Source: Anderseniella sp963700885 | GTDB taxonomy: Bacteria > Pseudomonadota > Alphaproteobacteria > Rhizobiales > Aestuariivirgaceae | Direction of reading: 5' to 3' | Assembly (NCBI GenBank): GCA_963700885.1 | Contig: CAVOZJ010000022.1 | Coordinates: forward strand, 124,001 to 188,000 | Length of the DNA: 64,000 bases | Shown: one piece after another, positions 8,819-17,608 of the stretch | Numbering within the stretch: position 1 is the stretch's first letter | Layout of the letters: every line of letters begins with the position of its first letter | Notes under the pieces: generated by a model | The model's database searches: none | Told to the model about the DNA's origin: nothing | What the model saw: the letters and a program-made list of their open reading frames with translations, nothing else | Translations under genes and position numbers: made by a program

Positions 8819-9061
8819 ATGCCATCACCTGAAATTCATTTCAACCGGAGCGAATACGATCACTGGCTCGCTAAATCGCGCTTGGCAATAGACGCCAGTG
8901 TCGTAGACGTCATTGTCGTGCTGGATCTGCCCAACATGGTCAGGTTGACAGGCTCGTGGATGAACGACCGGGGTTTCGAAAACACCGGAAGCATCGTTAC
9001 CGGAGCGATCAGGCCGGACCACCTGGCCCACGTTCCGCGCCTGCATTGTCAAGAGGATTGA
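8819..9061 (+). pseudogene. eutD: Remnant of ectoine hydrolase gene eutD (large internal deletion)
   Basis: An 80-codon open frame stands where eutD (about 390-400 codons, M24 peptidase-like ectoine hydrolase, also called DoeA) belongs. Its first 45 residues match the EutD N-terminus (FNRSEYDHWLAKSR, then DLPNMVRLTG). The rest resembles the extreme C-terminus of that family (GSWMNDRGFENTGSIV and LAHVPRLHCQED, compare the family ending with VPR, L and V-K-D). The metal-binding catalytic core between them is missing, so the product cannot be active. The junction is in frame. The C-terminal part is drifted, which suggests an old deletion rather than a recent error, but misassembly remains possible. 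It lies between intact eutC and eutE. Confidence 0.8.
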
Positions 9062-9066
9062 CCAAC

Positions 9067-10059
9067 ATGCCTGTTAATCCAATAGTTCCAACCATCGCGT
9101 TGGATGCCAATGGAAAGAACCATGGTTTCCTGCGTCTGCCGTACAGCCGCAATGATTCCGCCTGGGGCTCGGTGATGATACCGATAACCGTCATCAAAAA
9201 TGGTACCGGACCGACTGCGCTTTTGACCGGTGCCAACCACGGCGACGAGTATGAAGGCCCCGTTGCATTGATGGATCTCGCCCTGCACCTGGAGTCAACG
9301 CAGGTTCAGGGGCGCGTTATTGTGATCCCGGCGTTTAACTATCCGGCATTCCGCGCCGCAACCCGCACATCACCGATCGATCAGGGAAACATGAACCGGT
9401 CGTTTCCCGGAAAACCGGATGGCACCGTAACCGAAAAGATTGCCGACTATTTCAGCACAACGCTCTTGCCGGAAGCAGATATCGTCGTCGATTTCCACTC
9501 AGGCGGAAAAACTCTCGATTTTGTTCCTTTCGCTTGTGCTCACGTACTTCACGACAAGCAACTGCAGGCCGCCTGCGTGGCGGCTGTCGAAGCCTTCAAC
9601 GCACCCTATACGATGATGATGCTGGAGATAGACAATGTCGGCATGTATGACACTACGGTCGAAGCTCAGGGCAAGGTTTTAGTTACAACCGAACTTGGCG
9701 GTGGTGGTTCGGCGACAGCACGCTCGATCAGCATCGCCAGGAAGGGTGTGGGCAATGTACTCAAACATGCAGGCATCACGAAGGGCGAAATCGAGGTTGC
9801 GCCAACTACAATGCTGGACATGCCGGACGGCGATTGTTTTGTCTTCTGCGAAAACGACGGGTTGTTCGAACCAATGTCGGATCTTGGTGACACGGTCAGC
9901 AAGGGCGACGTCGTCGCCAGGGTCTGGCCGGCAGATCGTACCGGCAGACCACCGGTCTGCTATAGCGCCAGACGTTCCGGAGTACTGGCTTCACGTCACT
10001 TTCCGGGGTTGATCAAATCCGGTGACTGTCTGGCGGTAGTAGCGGTAGTTGTTGAGTAA
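9067..10059 (+). CDS. eutE: N-alpha-acetyl-L-2,4-diaminobutyrate deacetylase
   Basis: 330 aa zinc hydrolase of the succinylglutamate desuccinylase/aspartoacylase family. The metal-binding HGDE motif has His58 and Glu61 (GANHGDEYEGP), followed by a conserved NRSFPG stretch near residues 115-120. The protein (DoeB in Halomonas) removes the acetyl group from the EutD product to give 2,4-diaminobutyrate. The start ATG at 9067 lies five bases after the eutD remnant stop. It is complete with no sign of decay, although its normal substrate source, EutD, is destroyed here. Confidence 0.92.
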   Translation: MPVNPIVPTIALDANGKNHGFLRLPYSRNDSAWGSVMIPITVIKNGTGPTALLTGANHGDEYEGPVALMDLALHLESTQVQGRVIVIPAFNYPAFRAATRTSPIDQGNMNRSFPGKPDGTVTEKIADYFSTTLLPEADIVVDFHSGGKTLDFVPFACAHVLHDKQLQAACVAAVEAFNAPYTMMMLEIDNVGMYDTTVEAQGKVLVTTELGGGGSATARSISIARKGVGNVLKHAGITKGEIEVAPTTMLDMPDGDCFVFCENDGLFEPMSDLGDTVSKGDVVARVWPADRTGRPPVCYSARRSGVLASRHFPGLIKSGDCLAVVAVVVE

Positions 10060-10208
10060 TACCAACGGGGCAGCTGGCTTATCAACTGTCCGGAACAACC
10101 AATCCTCAGCGCCGCAATTTTGTCAAAGCAACCTTTAATACTACCAATGCGTGTACTTCCAAGCTGATTGGCTACCTGCCTTCGGTGTGGCAGTTTGAGG
10201 AGGAGATC

Positions 10209-10376
10209 TTGACCATTGTCCAATTGATCATGGCTTGCATTTTTGCCGGTATCGCCTATTTCCTGCTGGTGGCTTTTGCCGATTTCGGGAGCCAGAGCAC
10301 TGCGATTCAGTTTGGTGGCTTCGCCGTTATTATCGTGGCAATCCTGCTCGGTGTCCGCAAAATGTTCCCTTCATAG
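10209..10376 (+). CDS. Small two-segment membrane protein of unknown function
   Basis: 55 aa with two hydrophobic stretches, about residues 4-22 and 30-48, and a basic C-terminal tail (VRKMFPS). I chose the TTG start at 10209 because GAGGAGG lies 5-6 bases upstream; a GTG at 10185 is in frame but has no ribosome binding site. It stands alone downstream of eutE and converges with the next ORF, overlapping its end by six bases. I recognise no family. Confidence 0.5.
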   Translation: MTIVQLIMACIFAGIAYFLLVAFADFGSQSTAIQFGGFAVIIVAILLGVRKMFPS

Positions 10377-10751
10377 ACCTATACCAGGTCTCAGGTGTCT
10401 CCTGATTGCAGCGATCAGCTTTTCAGTTCGTTCTATCTCGCCGCCAATTGCGTGTCCGAACTTGGTATTTGCATCCGCAATTGCGCTGGTCAGCCGAACC
10501 TCCAGTTCAATGCCAAAAAAAAGCACAGCGGCCAACAGGGCCGACAACTCCGTCGCACGGGACCGCAGTTGTGCAAGCGCTCCCAGGGCATCCTGGACAC
10601 TCGCAACTGCAATCTGTTCGTCCTGTTCAGCCAGCTGTACCGCACGAACGAGAGACTCTCTCACCAGGATTGCATTGTCGAAGGCAAATTGCCAAAGCGT
10701 ATCGTTCGATTTGCGTAAGATGAGCCTGATTTCCTTTTCCGTCTGTCTCAC
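10371..10751 (-). CDS. Hypothetical protein with coiled-coil character
   Basis: 126 aa starting at GTG. The chain is Ala, Leu and Glu rich with long predicted helices and one short hydrophobic stretch (ALLAAVLFFGIEL, about residues 72-84). There is no recognisable domain. It converges with the preceding small membrane protein. Low complexity and lack of a family make this only moderately likely to be a real gene. Confidence 0.4.
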   Translation of the reverse strand: MRQTEKEIRLILRKSNDTLWQFAFDNAILVRESLVRAVQLAEQDEQIAVASVQDALGALAQLRSRATELSALLAAVLFFGIELEVRLTSAIADANTKFGHAIGGEIERTEKLIAAIRRHLRPGIGL

Positions 10752-11021
10752 AGGATACAGTTGAACCGGCCATTGACCAACCTGGTCATTGTCTTTTGCA
10801 CAAGGTTGTTTTGGACTTCCGGTACAGCCAAATTCCGCTCAGCCAGATAATCTCCGACAGATTGGCGGCAGGAGGCACATCTTCTACTGAAGAGACCGTC
10901 ATCACAATTGTGGCAGGGCTAGCCAAAAATCACGGCTGTCATGGGTCAAAACGGGTTCACATCAGCCCGCAAACCTGCTCTATACCCAATTCGCTAAAGC
11001 TTCAGATGGAAAGTTCACCCG

Positions 11022-12542
11022 ATGCAGATCGCTCCTGACAGCGACAGCTTCAACGCTGGATATCAGACTGGAAAGACGCAGGTCGTCTACACTCGCCTGG
11101 TGGCAGATCTGGAAACCCCGGTTTCCGCATTCATGAAGCTCACGAGAAATGCACCCTACCGCTTCCTGCTGGAATCGGTAGAAGGCGGCGCCGTGCGTGG
11201 CCGTTACTCCATGATCGGCATGAAACCTGACCTGATCTGGCGGGTGACCGGCGACAGTGCCGAAATCAACTCCAGGGCCCTGATTGATCCTGATGGCCCA
11301 TTTGTTGCCGATGACGCAGCACCCCTGCAGTCATTGCGCAATCTGCTGGCGGCAAATCATTTCGACGTCCCCGATGACCTGCCGCCCATGGCGGCCGGTC
11401 TGTTCGGCTATATGGGTTATGACATGGTACGGCAGATGGAAAAACTGCCGGAACCAAACGAAGATGTGCTTGGCGTACCCGACAGCATCATGATACGGCC
11501 CACCATCATGGCCATATTTGACGCCGTGAAGGACGAGGTCACCATCGTGACCCCGGTTTTCCCGGACCCTGAGGTTTCGGCGAAAGCAGCTTATGCGCGT
11601 GCATGTGACCGGCTGGATGCCGTGGTCGATGCGTTTGACAGGCCGCTGGAACTCCAGGCTTTTGACGACCCGGATGCGGTTCCGATAAGTGCACCGACGT
11701 CCAACACCACGCCCGATGACTATATGCAGATGGTGCTGATGGCCAAGGACTACGTTTCGGCAGGCGATATCTTCCAGGTGGTGTTGTCGCAGCGGTTCGA
11801 GACTGATTTTGCCCTGCCGGCGTTCTCGCTGTACCGGGCTTTGCGCCGGGTCAATCCGTCACCCTTCCTGTATCACCTCGAATTCGACCGCTTCGCCGTC
11901 ACCGGGTCCAGCCCTGAAATTCTGGTAAGAGTTCGCAATGGCAAGGTGGAAATCCGGCCGCTGGCCGGTACCAGGCCGCGTGGCGCAACGCCGGCCGAGG
12001 ACCGTGCCCTGGCGGAAGAACTGCTGGCTGATCCGAAAGAACTGGCTGAGCACCTGATGCTGCTCGATCTTGGCCGCAATGACGTCGGCCGGGTGGCGAA
12101 GATCGGTACGGTCAGGGTTACTGACCAGTTCATCATGGAATACTACAGCCAGGTCATGCACATTGTTTCCAATGTGGAAGGCGAACTGGATGACAGGTAC
12201 GACGCCATTGACGCCCTGTGTGCCGGCTTTCCCGCCGGTACTGTTTCGGGAGCCCCGAAAGTCCGGGCCATGGAAATCATTGACGAACTGGAAACCACCA
12301 AGCGCGGGATTTATGCAGGTTGCGTCGGCTATTTCTCCGCCACCGGTGAAACCGATACCTGCATCGTATTGCGTACAGCAATAGTCAAGGACGGTAAGAT
12401 GTTCGTCCAGGCAGGCGCAGGTGTCGTCGCCGACAGTGTGCCTGAGGCAGAACAGGCCGAATGCATCAACAAGGCAAAAGCGCTGTTTCGCGCTGCTGAA
12501 GAAGCGGTACGCTTTGCCGGCCGCGCATCGAGGGGGCAATAG
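11022..12542 (+). CDS. trpE: Anthranilate synthase component I
   Basis: 506 aa chorismate-utilising enzyme that makes anthranilate with ammonia from TrpG. The N-terminal LLES tryptophan-binding motif (residues 49-52) indicates feedback inhibition by tryptophan. The C-terminal catalytic domain carries PLAGTRPRG (313-321) and LLDLGRNDVGRV (347-358). GGAAAG lies eight bases before the ATG. In many rhizobia trpE and trpG are fused; here they are separate, with trpG beginning six bases after the trpE stop. I searched the upstream 270 bases for a Trp-rich leader peptide and found none. Confidence 0.97.
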   Translation: MQIAPDSDSFNAGYQTGKTQVVYTRLVADLETPVSAFMKLTRNAPYRFLLESVEGGAVRGRYSMIGMKPDLIWRVTGDSAEINSRALIDPDGPFVADDAAPLQSLRNLLAANHFDVPDDLPPMAAGLFGYMGYDMVRQMEKLPEPNEDVLGVPDSIMIRPTIMAIFDAVKDEVTIVTPVFPDPEVSAKAAYARACDRLDAVVDAFDRPLELQAFDDPDAVPISAPTSNTTPDDYMQMVLMAKDYVSAGDIFQVVLSQRFETDFALPAFSLYRALRRVNPSPFLYHLEFDRFAVTGSSPEILVRVRNGKVEIRPLAGTRPRGATPAEDRALAEELLADPKELAEHLMLLDLGRNDVGRVAKIGTVRVTDQFIMEYYSQVMHIVSNVEGELDDRYDAIDALCAGFPAGTVSGAPKVRAMEIIDELETTKRGIYAGCVGYFSATGETDTCIVLRTAIVKDGKMFVQAGAGVVADSVPEAEQAECINKAKALFRAAEEAVRFAGRASRGQ

Positions 12543-12548
12543 ACAACC

Positions 12549-13151
12549 GTGATCCTGCTCATCGATAACTACGACAGCTTCACCTGGAACCTGTTTCACT
12601 ATCTCGGCGAGCTTGGCGCTGAAACTGAAGTTATCCGCAACGATGCTGTGACCGCCGATGACGTCATCACCATGAAACCTGAAGCCATTGTGCTGTCGCC
12701 CGGCCCGTGTACGCCAAATGAAGCCGGCATCTGCCTTGAGCTGGTTGAAAAAGCCGCCGGCAAAATTCCACTGCTGGGCGTCTGCCTGGGCCATCAATCC
12801 ATCGGTCAGGTGTTTGGCGGCAAGGTGGTGCGCGCCCAGCAACTCATGCACGGCAAGCTGTCTGAAGTCACCACAACCGGCAATGGCCTGTTCGACGGCC
12901 TGCCGCGGACCTTCAGGGCAACGCGCTACCACTCGCTGGTTGTCGAACGCGGATCACTGCCCGACTGCCTGGAGGTAACAGCCTCGACCGGCGATGTTGT
13001 CATGGGATTGCAGCACAGGGATTTGAACATTCACGGCGTACAGTTTCATCCCGAAAGCATTGCATCCGAGCACGGCCATGCGATATTGCGTAACTTCCTG
13101 AAACTGGCGGACGCCTACAAATTGACGGAAACGACTGAAGACCATGGCTGA
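12549..13151 (+). CDS. trpG: Anthranilate synthase component II (glutamine amidotransferase)
   Basis: 200 aa class I glutamine amidotransferase. The catalytic triad is visible: Cys79 in GVCLGHQ, and His167 and Glu169 in FHPES. The N-terminus MILLIDNYDSFTWNL is typical. It starts with GTG directly after trpE and overlaps trpD by eight bases. It supplies ammonia to TrpE; as in many bacteria it could also serve aminodeoxychorismate synthase. Confidence 0.97.
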   Translation: MILLIDNYDSFTWNLFHYLGELGAETEVIRNDAVTADDVITMKPEAIVLSPGPCTPNEAGICLELVEKAAGKIPLLGVCLGHQSIGQVFGGKVVRAQQLMHGKLSEVTTTGNGLFDGLPRTFRATRYHSLVVERGSLPDCLEVTASTGDVVMGLQHRDLNIHGVQFHPESIASEHGHAILRNFLKLADAYKLTETTEDHG

Positions 13152-14157
13152 CCTGAAACCGTTGATTGCCAAGATAGCGGATGCAACACCGCTGTCCGTG
13201 GATGAAGCCCGCGCAGCGTTCAGCATAATCATGTCTGGTGACGCCACACCATCCCAGATTGGCGCCTTTCTGATGGGGTTGCGGGTGCGTGGCGAAACCG
13301 TAGACGAGATCACCGGCGCGGTACTTACCATGCGTGAAAAAATGTTGCCTGTAACAGCACCCGCAGGAGCAATTGATATTGTCGGCACCGGCGGCGATGC
13401 ATCCGGTACCTACAATGTGTCCACATGCGCCGCGCTGGTTGCGGCAGGTGCAGGAGTACCGGTCGCCAAGCACGGCAATCGGGCATTGTCATCGAAGTCC
13501 GGCGCCGCTGACACACTTGCCGCCCTTGGTGTCAACATTGAAGCCAAACCGGATGTTATTGCGCGCTGTATTTCCGAAGCAGGTTGCGGTTTCATGTTTG
13601 CCCCGGCCCATCATGCTGCCATGCGCCATGTCGGACCATCGCGCGTGGAACTGGCGACCCGCACGATTTTTAATCTGCTGGGTCCGATGTCCAATCCCGC
13701 CGGCGTCAGGCGCCAGGTCATCGGGGTGTTTGCCAGGCAGTGGGTCGAACCACTGGCTCACGCCATGAACAAGCTCGGGTCCGAAGCTGTTTGGGTCACG
13801 CACGGTGAAGGCGGTCTGGACGAAATCACGCCAACCGGCACCACCTGGGTTGCAGAACTGAAAGACGGCAAGGTCACGTCATTTGAAATCGAGCCGGAAG
13901 ATGCAGGCATCAGTCGCCGCACGCTGGCTGAATTGAAGGGCGGAGATGCCGGTTATAATGCTGCTGCCTTGCGCAGTGTGCTGGCAGGCGAGATCAACGC
14001 GTTTCGCGATGCATCGGCCATGACTGCCGGTGCAGCCCTTTTGGTTGCAGGCAGGGCCAGGGACCTGAAAGACGGCACTGCACAGGCAGAAGCTGCCATT
14101 GAGTCTGGTGCTGCACTGAAGGTGCTCGAGAAACTGGTCGAGGTATCAAACGCATGA
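13144..14157 (+). CDS. trpD: Anthranilate phosphoribosyltransferase
   Basis: 337 aa, standard length. The PRPP-binding loop is seen as VGTGGDASGTYNVST (about residues 80-94) and the anthranilate-binding KHGNRALSSKSGAAD segment follows (about 108-122). It adds the phosphoribosyl group to anthranilate. It overlaps trpG at its start and trpC at its end (ATGA), so translation of the block is coupled. Confidence 0.97.
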   Translation: MADLKPLIAKIADATPLSVDEARAAFSIIMSGDATPSQIGAFLMGLRVRGETVDEITGAVLTMREKMLPVTAPAGAIDIVGTGGDASGTYNVSTCAALVAAGAGVPVAKHGNRALSSKSGAADTLAALGVNIEAKPDVIARCISEAGCGFMFAPAHHAAMRHVGPSRVELATRTIFNLLGPMSNPAGVRRQVIGVFARQWVEPLAHAMNKLGSEAVWVTHGEGGLDEITPTGTTWVAELKDGKVTSFEIEPEDAGISRRTLAELKGGDAGYNAAALRSVLAGEINAFRDASAMTAGAALLVAGRARDLKDGTAQAEAAIESGAALKVLEKLVEVSNA

Positions 14158-14981
14158 GTGGCACGATCCTGGATAAAATCGCCGCCTACAAGCGTCAGGA
14201 AGTAGCCGTCGCAAAGGCCAGCGTGTCCGAAGCAGGTCTGGTCAGCAATGCCAGACGGAACCTGGCAATCGGCGCACCGCGCGGCTTTCTGAAAGCACTT
14301 GAGAACAAGCTTGCCAACGGCGACTGGGCACTGATTGCTGAGATCAAGAAGGCAAGCCCGTCAAGGGGTCTGATCCGCGAGGATTTTGATCCTCCGGGCC
14401 TGGCAAAGGCATATGAAGCCGGCGGTGCCGCCTGTCTGTCAGTACTGACCGACACGCCATCATTTCAGGGCGCCCCGGAATTTCTGATGCAGGCCCGTGA
14501 GGCAACTGCCCTGCCCGTGCTGCGCAAGGATTTCATGCTTGACCCATATCAGGTGCTGGAGGCCCGCGCCTGGGGGGCTGATTGCATCCTTGTTATTCTG
14601 GCAATGATTGACGACGCATTGTGCACTGAACTGGAAAACGCCGCATTCGAAATGGGCATGGATGTGCTGGCCGAGGTTCATGACGAGGTCGAGCTTGAAC
14701 GCGCGCTGAAACTGAAGACCCGCATGATCGGAATCAACAACCGCAATCTGAAAACCTTCGAGACCTCGCTGGAAACAACCGAACGTCTGGCGCCCCTGGT
14801 CCCGGCTGATCGCCTGATCGTGGGAGAAAGCGGCCTGTTTACCCCGGCCGACCTTTCCCGGATGGAGCGCGCCAGGGTGTCAGCATTCCTGATTGGTGAA
14901 AGCCTGATGCGCCAGGCCGATGTGGACCAGGCTACACGCACCATCCTCACCAAGCCTGATGACATGCGGGCAAGCGCATGA
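14154..14981 (+). CDS. trpC: Indole-3-glycerol phosphate synthase
   Basis: 275 aa TIM-barrel enzyme that closes the indole ring. Signature stretches include AEIKKASPSRG near residues 62-72, LPVLRKDFMLDPYQ near 119-132 and GINNRNLKTF near 196-205. It is monofunctional; no phosphoribosylanthranilate isomerase (TrpF) domain is fused, as usual in alphaproteobacteria. Both ends overlap the neighbours by ATGA. Confidence 0.97.
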   Translation: MSGTILDKIAAYKRQEVAVAKASVSEAGLVSNARRNLAIGAPRGFLKALENKLANGDWALIAEIKKASPSRGLIREDFDPPGLAKAYEAGGAACLSVLTDTPSFQGAPEFLMQAREATALPVLRKDFMLDPYQVLEARAWGADCILVILAMIDDALCTELENAAFEMGMDVLAEVHDEVELERALKLKTRMIGINNRNLKTFETSLETTERLAPLVPADRLIVGESGLFTPADLSRMERARVSAFLIGESLMRQADVDQATRTILTKPDDMRASA

Positions 14982-15469
14982 ACAACGGCAAACTTACCCA
15001 TCTCGATGATGCCGGCAATGCCCACATGGTTGATGTCTCCGAAAAGCAGGTGACAACCCGGACTGCCGTTGCCTCCGGCCGTGTCTCCATGATGCCTGAA
15101 ACCCTTAAACTTATCCGGACCGGTATGGCCAAAAAGGGTGATGTGATCGCAACTGCGCGCATCGCCGGCATCATGGCGGCCAAACGCACCCATGAACTGA
15201 TACCGCTGTGCCACCCGCTGGCGATCTCCCAAATCATGGTCGACATTGACATCAACGAGCCTGCCAGTGCTGTGGATGTAACCGCCACCGTCAAGGTTGA
15301 GGGCAAGACCGGCGTTGAAATGGAGGCCCTGACAGCGGTCTCGGTTGCTTGCCTGACGGTCTACGACATGGTCAAGGCGGTAGATCGCGGAATCATCATT
15401 TCGGATATAAGGCTGATCGAAAAACACGGCGGCAAGTCCGGGCACTTCAGGGCACACACGTCATCATGA
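14978..15469 (+). CDS. moaC: Cyclic pyranopterin monophosphate synthase
   Basis: 163 aa MoaC, which together with MoaA makes cyclic pyranopterin monophosphate in molybdenum-cofactor synthesis. Conserved stretches LIPLCHPLAIS (about residues 74-84) and GVEMEALTAVSVACLTVYDM (about 111-130) are present. It overlaps trpC and moeA by four bases each, the standard trpC-moaC-moeA arrangement of alphaproteobacteria. Confidence 0.97.
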   Translation: MNNGKLTHLDDAGNAHMVDVSEKQVTTRTAVASGRVSMMPETLKLIRTGMAKKGDVIATARIAGIMAAKRTHELIPLCHPLAISQIMVDIDINEPASAVDVTATVKVEGKTGVEMEALTAVSVACLTVYDMVKAVDRGIIISDIRLIEKHGGKSGHFRAHTSS

Positions 15470-16668
15470 GCCTGCTTGCGGTCGATGAAGCGCTTGCGCA
15501 GATACTGAAGGGCGTCAAGCCGCTGGGTTCGGAAGAGGTGCCGCTTTCCAGCGCCGGCGGCCGCGTACTGTCCCGACCGTTGAAAGCACAGCGCGCTCAA
15601 CCGCCATTTGCAGCATCTGCCATGGATGGCTATGCGGTGCGCGCAGCAGATACAGCTGAAGTCCCGGCAACCCTGAAGGTGATTGGAGAGGCGCCGGCCG
15701 GACATGGGTTCTCCGGCCGCGTCGGCAGGGCAATGGCCGTGCGCATTTTCACCGGTGCACCGATGCCCAAAGGTGCAGACACTGTCATCATGCAGGAAAA
15801 TACGGAAGCGGGCAAAGACACCGTCACGGTGCTGGAAACGGCCCGCCGGGGCAACTTTGTCCGCAATACCGGACTGGATTTCAAGAAGGGCGAAACCCTT
15901 CTGCCCGGGTTTACTATCATGGGTGCCCGCCAGATCGGCCTGGCGGCAGCCATGAACCATGCCCGTGTACCGGTTGTGCGGCGACCGTCTGTTGCACTAC
16001 TGGCCACGGGCGATGAACTGGTTGAACCTGGTACCACGCCGCGAGATGATCAGATCATCTCTTCCAACACCCTGGCGATTTCAGTCATGATCGCACGTTG
16101 CGGCGGCGAACCGCTGGACCTGGGCATCATCCCGGACAAGGCAACGCGCATTGAAAAGGCCATTGAACGCGCTGCAGGGGCTGATATTCTGGTCACAATA
16201 GGCGGGGCATCGGTTGGCGATCATGACCTGGTGCAGGCGGCAATGGAAAAGTCCGGGGTGAAAATCGGTTTCTGGAAAATCGCCATGCGCCCGGGCAAAC
16301 CGCTGATGTTCGGCAAGCGCGGCCATCAGCGGGTGATCGGCCTGCCGGGCAACCCGGTTTCAGCCATGGTGTGCACAAGACTGTTTATCCTGCCGCTGAT
16401 CGCCAGGATGACCGGCAACGCCGGTTCCTTTGATCCCGTGGCCGCAGTCCTTGGATCCGGCATGGGTGCCAATGACCAACGTCAGGACTATGTGCGCGCC
16501 ACGCTGGCCCGCGGGGATCAGGGCCAACTGGTTGCAACGCCCTTCCCGAAACAGGACAGCTCCATGCAGCGCGTCTTCGCCGCAGCCGACTGCCTGATAA
16601 TTCGCCCGCCCCACGCACCTGCATCTGAAACCGGCCAGCAGGTCCCGGTTTTGCTGTTGGATTTTTAA
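15466..16668 (+). CDS. moeA: Molybdopterin molybdotransferase
   Basis: 400 aa MoeA, which inserts molybdate into adenylylated molybdopterin. The family pattern ASAMDGYAVRAADT appears near residues 47-60, the MPXG segment GAPMPKGADTV near 98-108, and the molybdopterin-binding TIGGASVGDHD near 245-255. The start ATG at 15466 overlaps the moaC stop; the frame is open further upstream but only as a shadow of moaC. Confidence 0.96.
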   Translation: MSLLAVDEALAQILKGVKPLGSEEVPLSSAGGRVLSRPLKAQRAQPPFAASAMDGYAVRAADTAEVPATLKVIGEAPAGHGFSGRVGRAMAVRIFTGAPMPKGADTVIMQENTEAGKDTVTVLETARRGNFVRNTGLDFKKGETLLPGFTIMGARQIGLAAAMNHARVPVVRRPSVALLATGDELVEPGTTPRDDQIISSNTLAISVMIARCGGEPLDLGIIPDKATRIEKAIERAAGADILVTIGGASVGDHDLVQAAMEKSGVKIGFWKIAMRPGKPLMFGKRGHQRVIGLPGNPVSAMVCTRLFILPLIARMTGNAGSFDPVAAVLGSGMGANDQRQDYVRATLARGDQGQLVATPFPKQDSSMQRVFAAADCLIIRPPHAPASETGQQVPVLLLDF

Positions 16669-16792
16669 GGCGTCAGATTCCCGCAGTGTCCTGATGGGAG
16701 CTACCAGTTTTTTCCACAGTTGCCCGAATTACCGTTTAACAGCAATCTCTCTCCAGGTGTTCAAGGGGATAAGTGCCTAACCACCCCTTGCC

Positions 16793-16807
16793 GAACATAG
16801 CAGGAAC
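16793..16807 (-). promoter_or_regulatory. SOS box (LexA operator) upstream of lexA
   Basis: GAAC-ATAGCAG-GAAC reads on the other strand as GTTC-N7-GTTC, exactly the alphaproteobacterial LexA binding site. It lies about 90 bases before the lexA start codon, which implies the usual autorepression of lexA. Confidence 0.85.
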
Positions 16808-16897
16808 ATGTCATAAAGGTTTCGCATTTGTTCCAATTCTGGCTGACGCCGCTTTTTTGTCATGGCCAACCGGTTAAACGACAAGGAAAAACACCTG

Positions 16898-17608
16898 ATG
16901 CTGACCGCCAAGCAACATGAACTGCTGATGCTGATCCACGACCGGTTGAAGGAAACCGGCGTGCCACCCTCGTTCGAGGAAATGAAGGAGGCGCTTGATC
17001 TTCGGTCCAAGTCGGGTATTCACCGGTTGATCACGGCCCTGGAAGAGCGCGGTTTCATCCGCCGCCTGCCCCATCGCGCGCGGGCGCTGGAGGTCCTGAA
17101 AATGCCGGAGGCCGCTGCCGGTCCGGTAACCATGGGCAAACCGGAACGCAAACCGTTCAACCCCAGTGTAATCCAGGGTTCCCGCGGCATGGTGGAAGAC
17201 GCCAGCCCCGTACCGATTGCCGTTTCCGCAGTTGAAGTGCCGATGATGGGCCGCATAGCTGCCGGTGTGCCGATTGCCGCCATTCAGGATCACACCACCA
17301 ATGTGCCGGTACCGCCTGACATGCTGCGACCGGGCGAACATTTCGCTCTGGAGGTCAGCGGCAATTCCATGATCGAGGCCGGTATTCTCGACGGCGACAC
17401 CGTGTTGATCCGCAGGGCTGACACAGCCCGCAACGGGGAGATCGTCGTTGCTCTGGTGGAAAATGAAGAAGCAACCCTTAAACGCCTGTGGCGAAAGGGA
17501 GATTCTATTGCTCTGGAAGCAGCCAACCCATCCTACGAAACCCGTATTTTCGGCCCCGACCAGGTGCAGGTGCAAGGCACGCTGGCAGGCCTTCTGCGCC
17601 GTTACTGA
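16898..17608 (+). CDS. lexA: LexA repressor
   Basis: 236 aa from the ATG at 16898; an ATG at 16862 would add 12 residues not typical of LexA, and AAGGA precedes 16898. The N-terminal winged helix begins MLTAKQHELLMLI. The C-terminal S24 peptidase domain has the self-cleavage Ala122-Gly123 bond, nucleophile Ser157 (GNSM) and general base Lys195 (TLKRLW). It represses DNA-damage genes and is cleaved when RecA is activated. An SOS box lies upstream. The last bases overlap the convergent comEC end. Confidence 0.96.
   Translation: MLTAKQHELLMLIHDRLKETGVPPSFEEMKEALDLRSKSGIHRLITALEERGFIRRLPHRARALEVLKMPEAAAGPVTMGKPERKPFNPSVIQGSRGMVEDASPVPIAVSAVEVPMMGRIAAGVPIAAIQDHTTNVPVPPDMLRPGEHFALEVSGNSMIEAGILDGDTVLIRRADTARNGEIVVALVENEEATLKRLWRKGDSIALEAANPSYETRIFGPDQVQVQGTLAGLLRRY

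Noticed and set aside
10752..11021. Tryptophan attenuator (trpL leader peptide) before trpE
   Set aside because: No short ORF with consecutive Trp codons and no terminator/antiterminator pair found.
10796..11038. 80-codon plus-strand ORF before trpE
   Set aside because: Not family-like, no ribosome binding site, and it runs into the trpE start.
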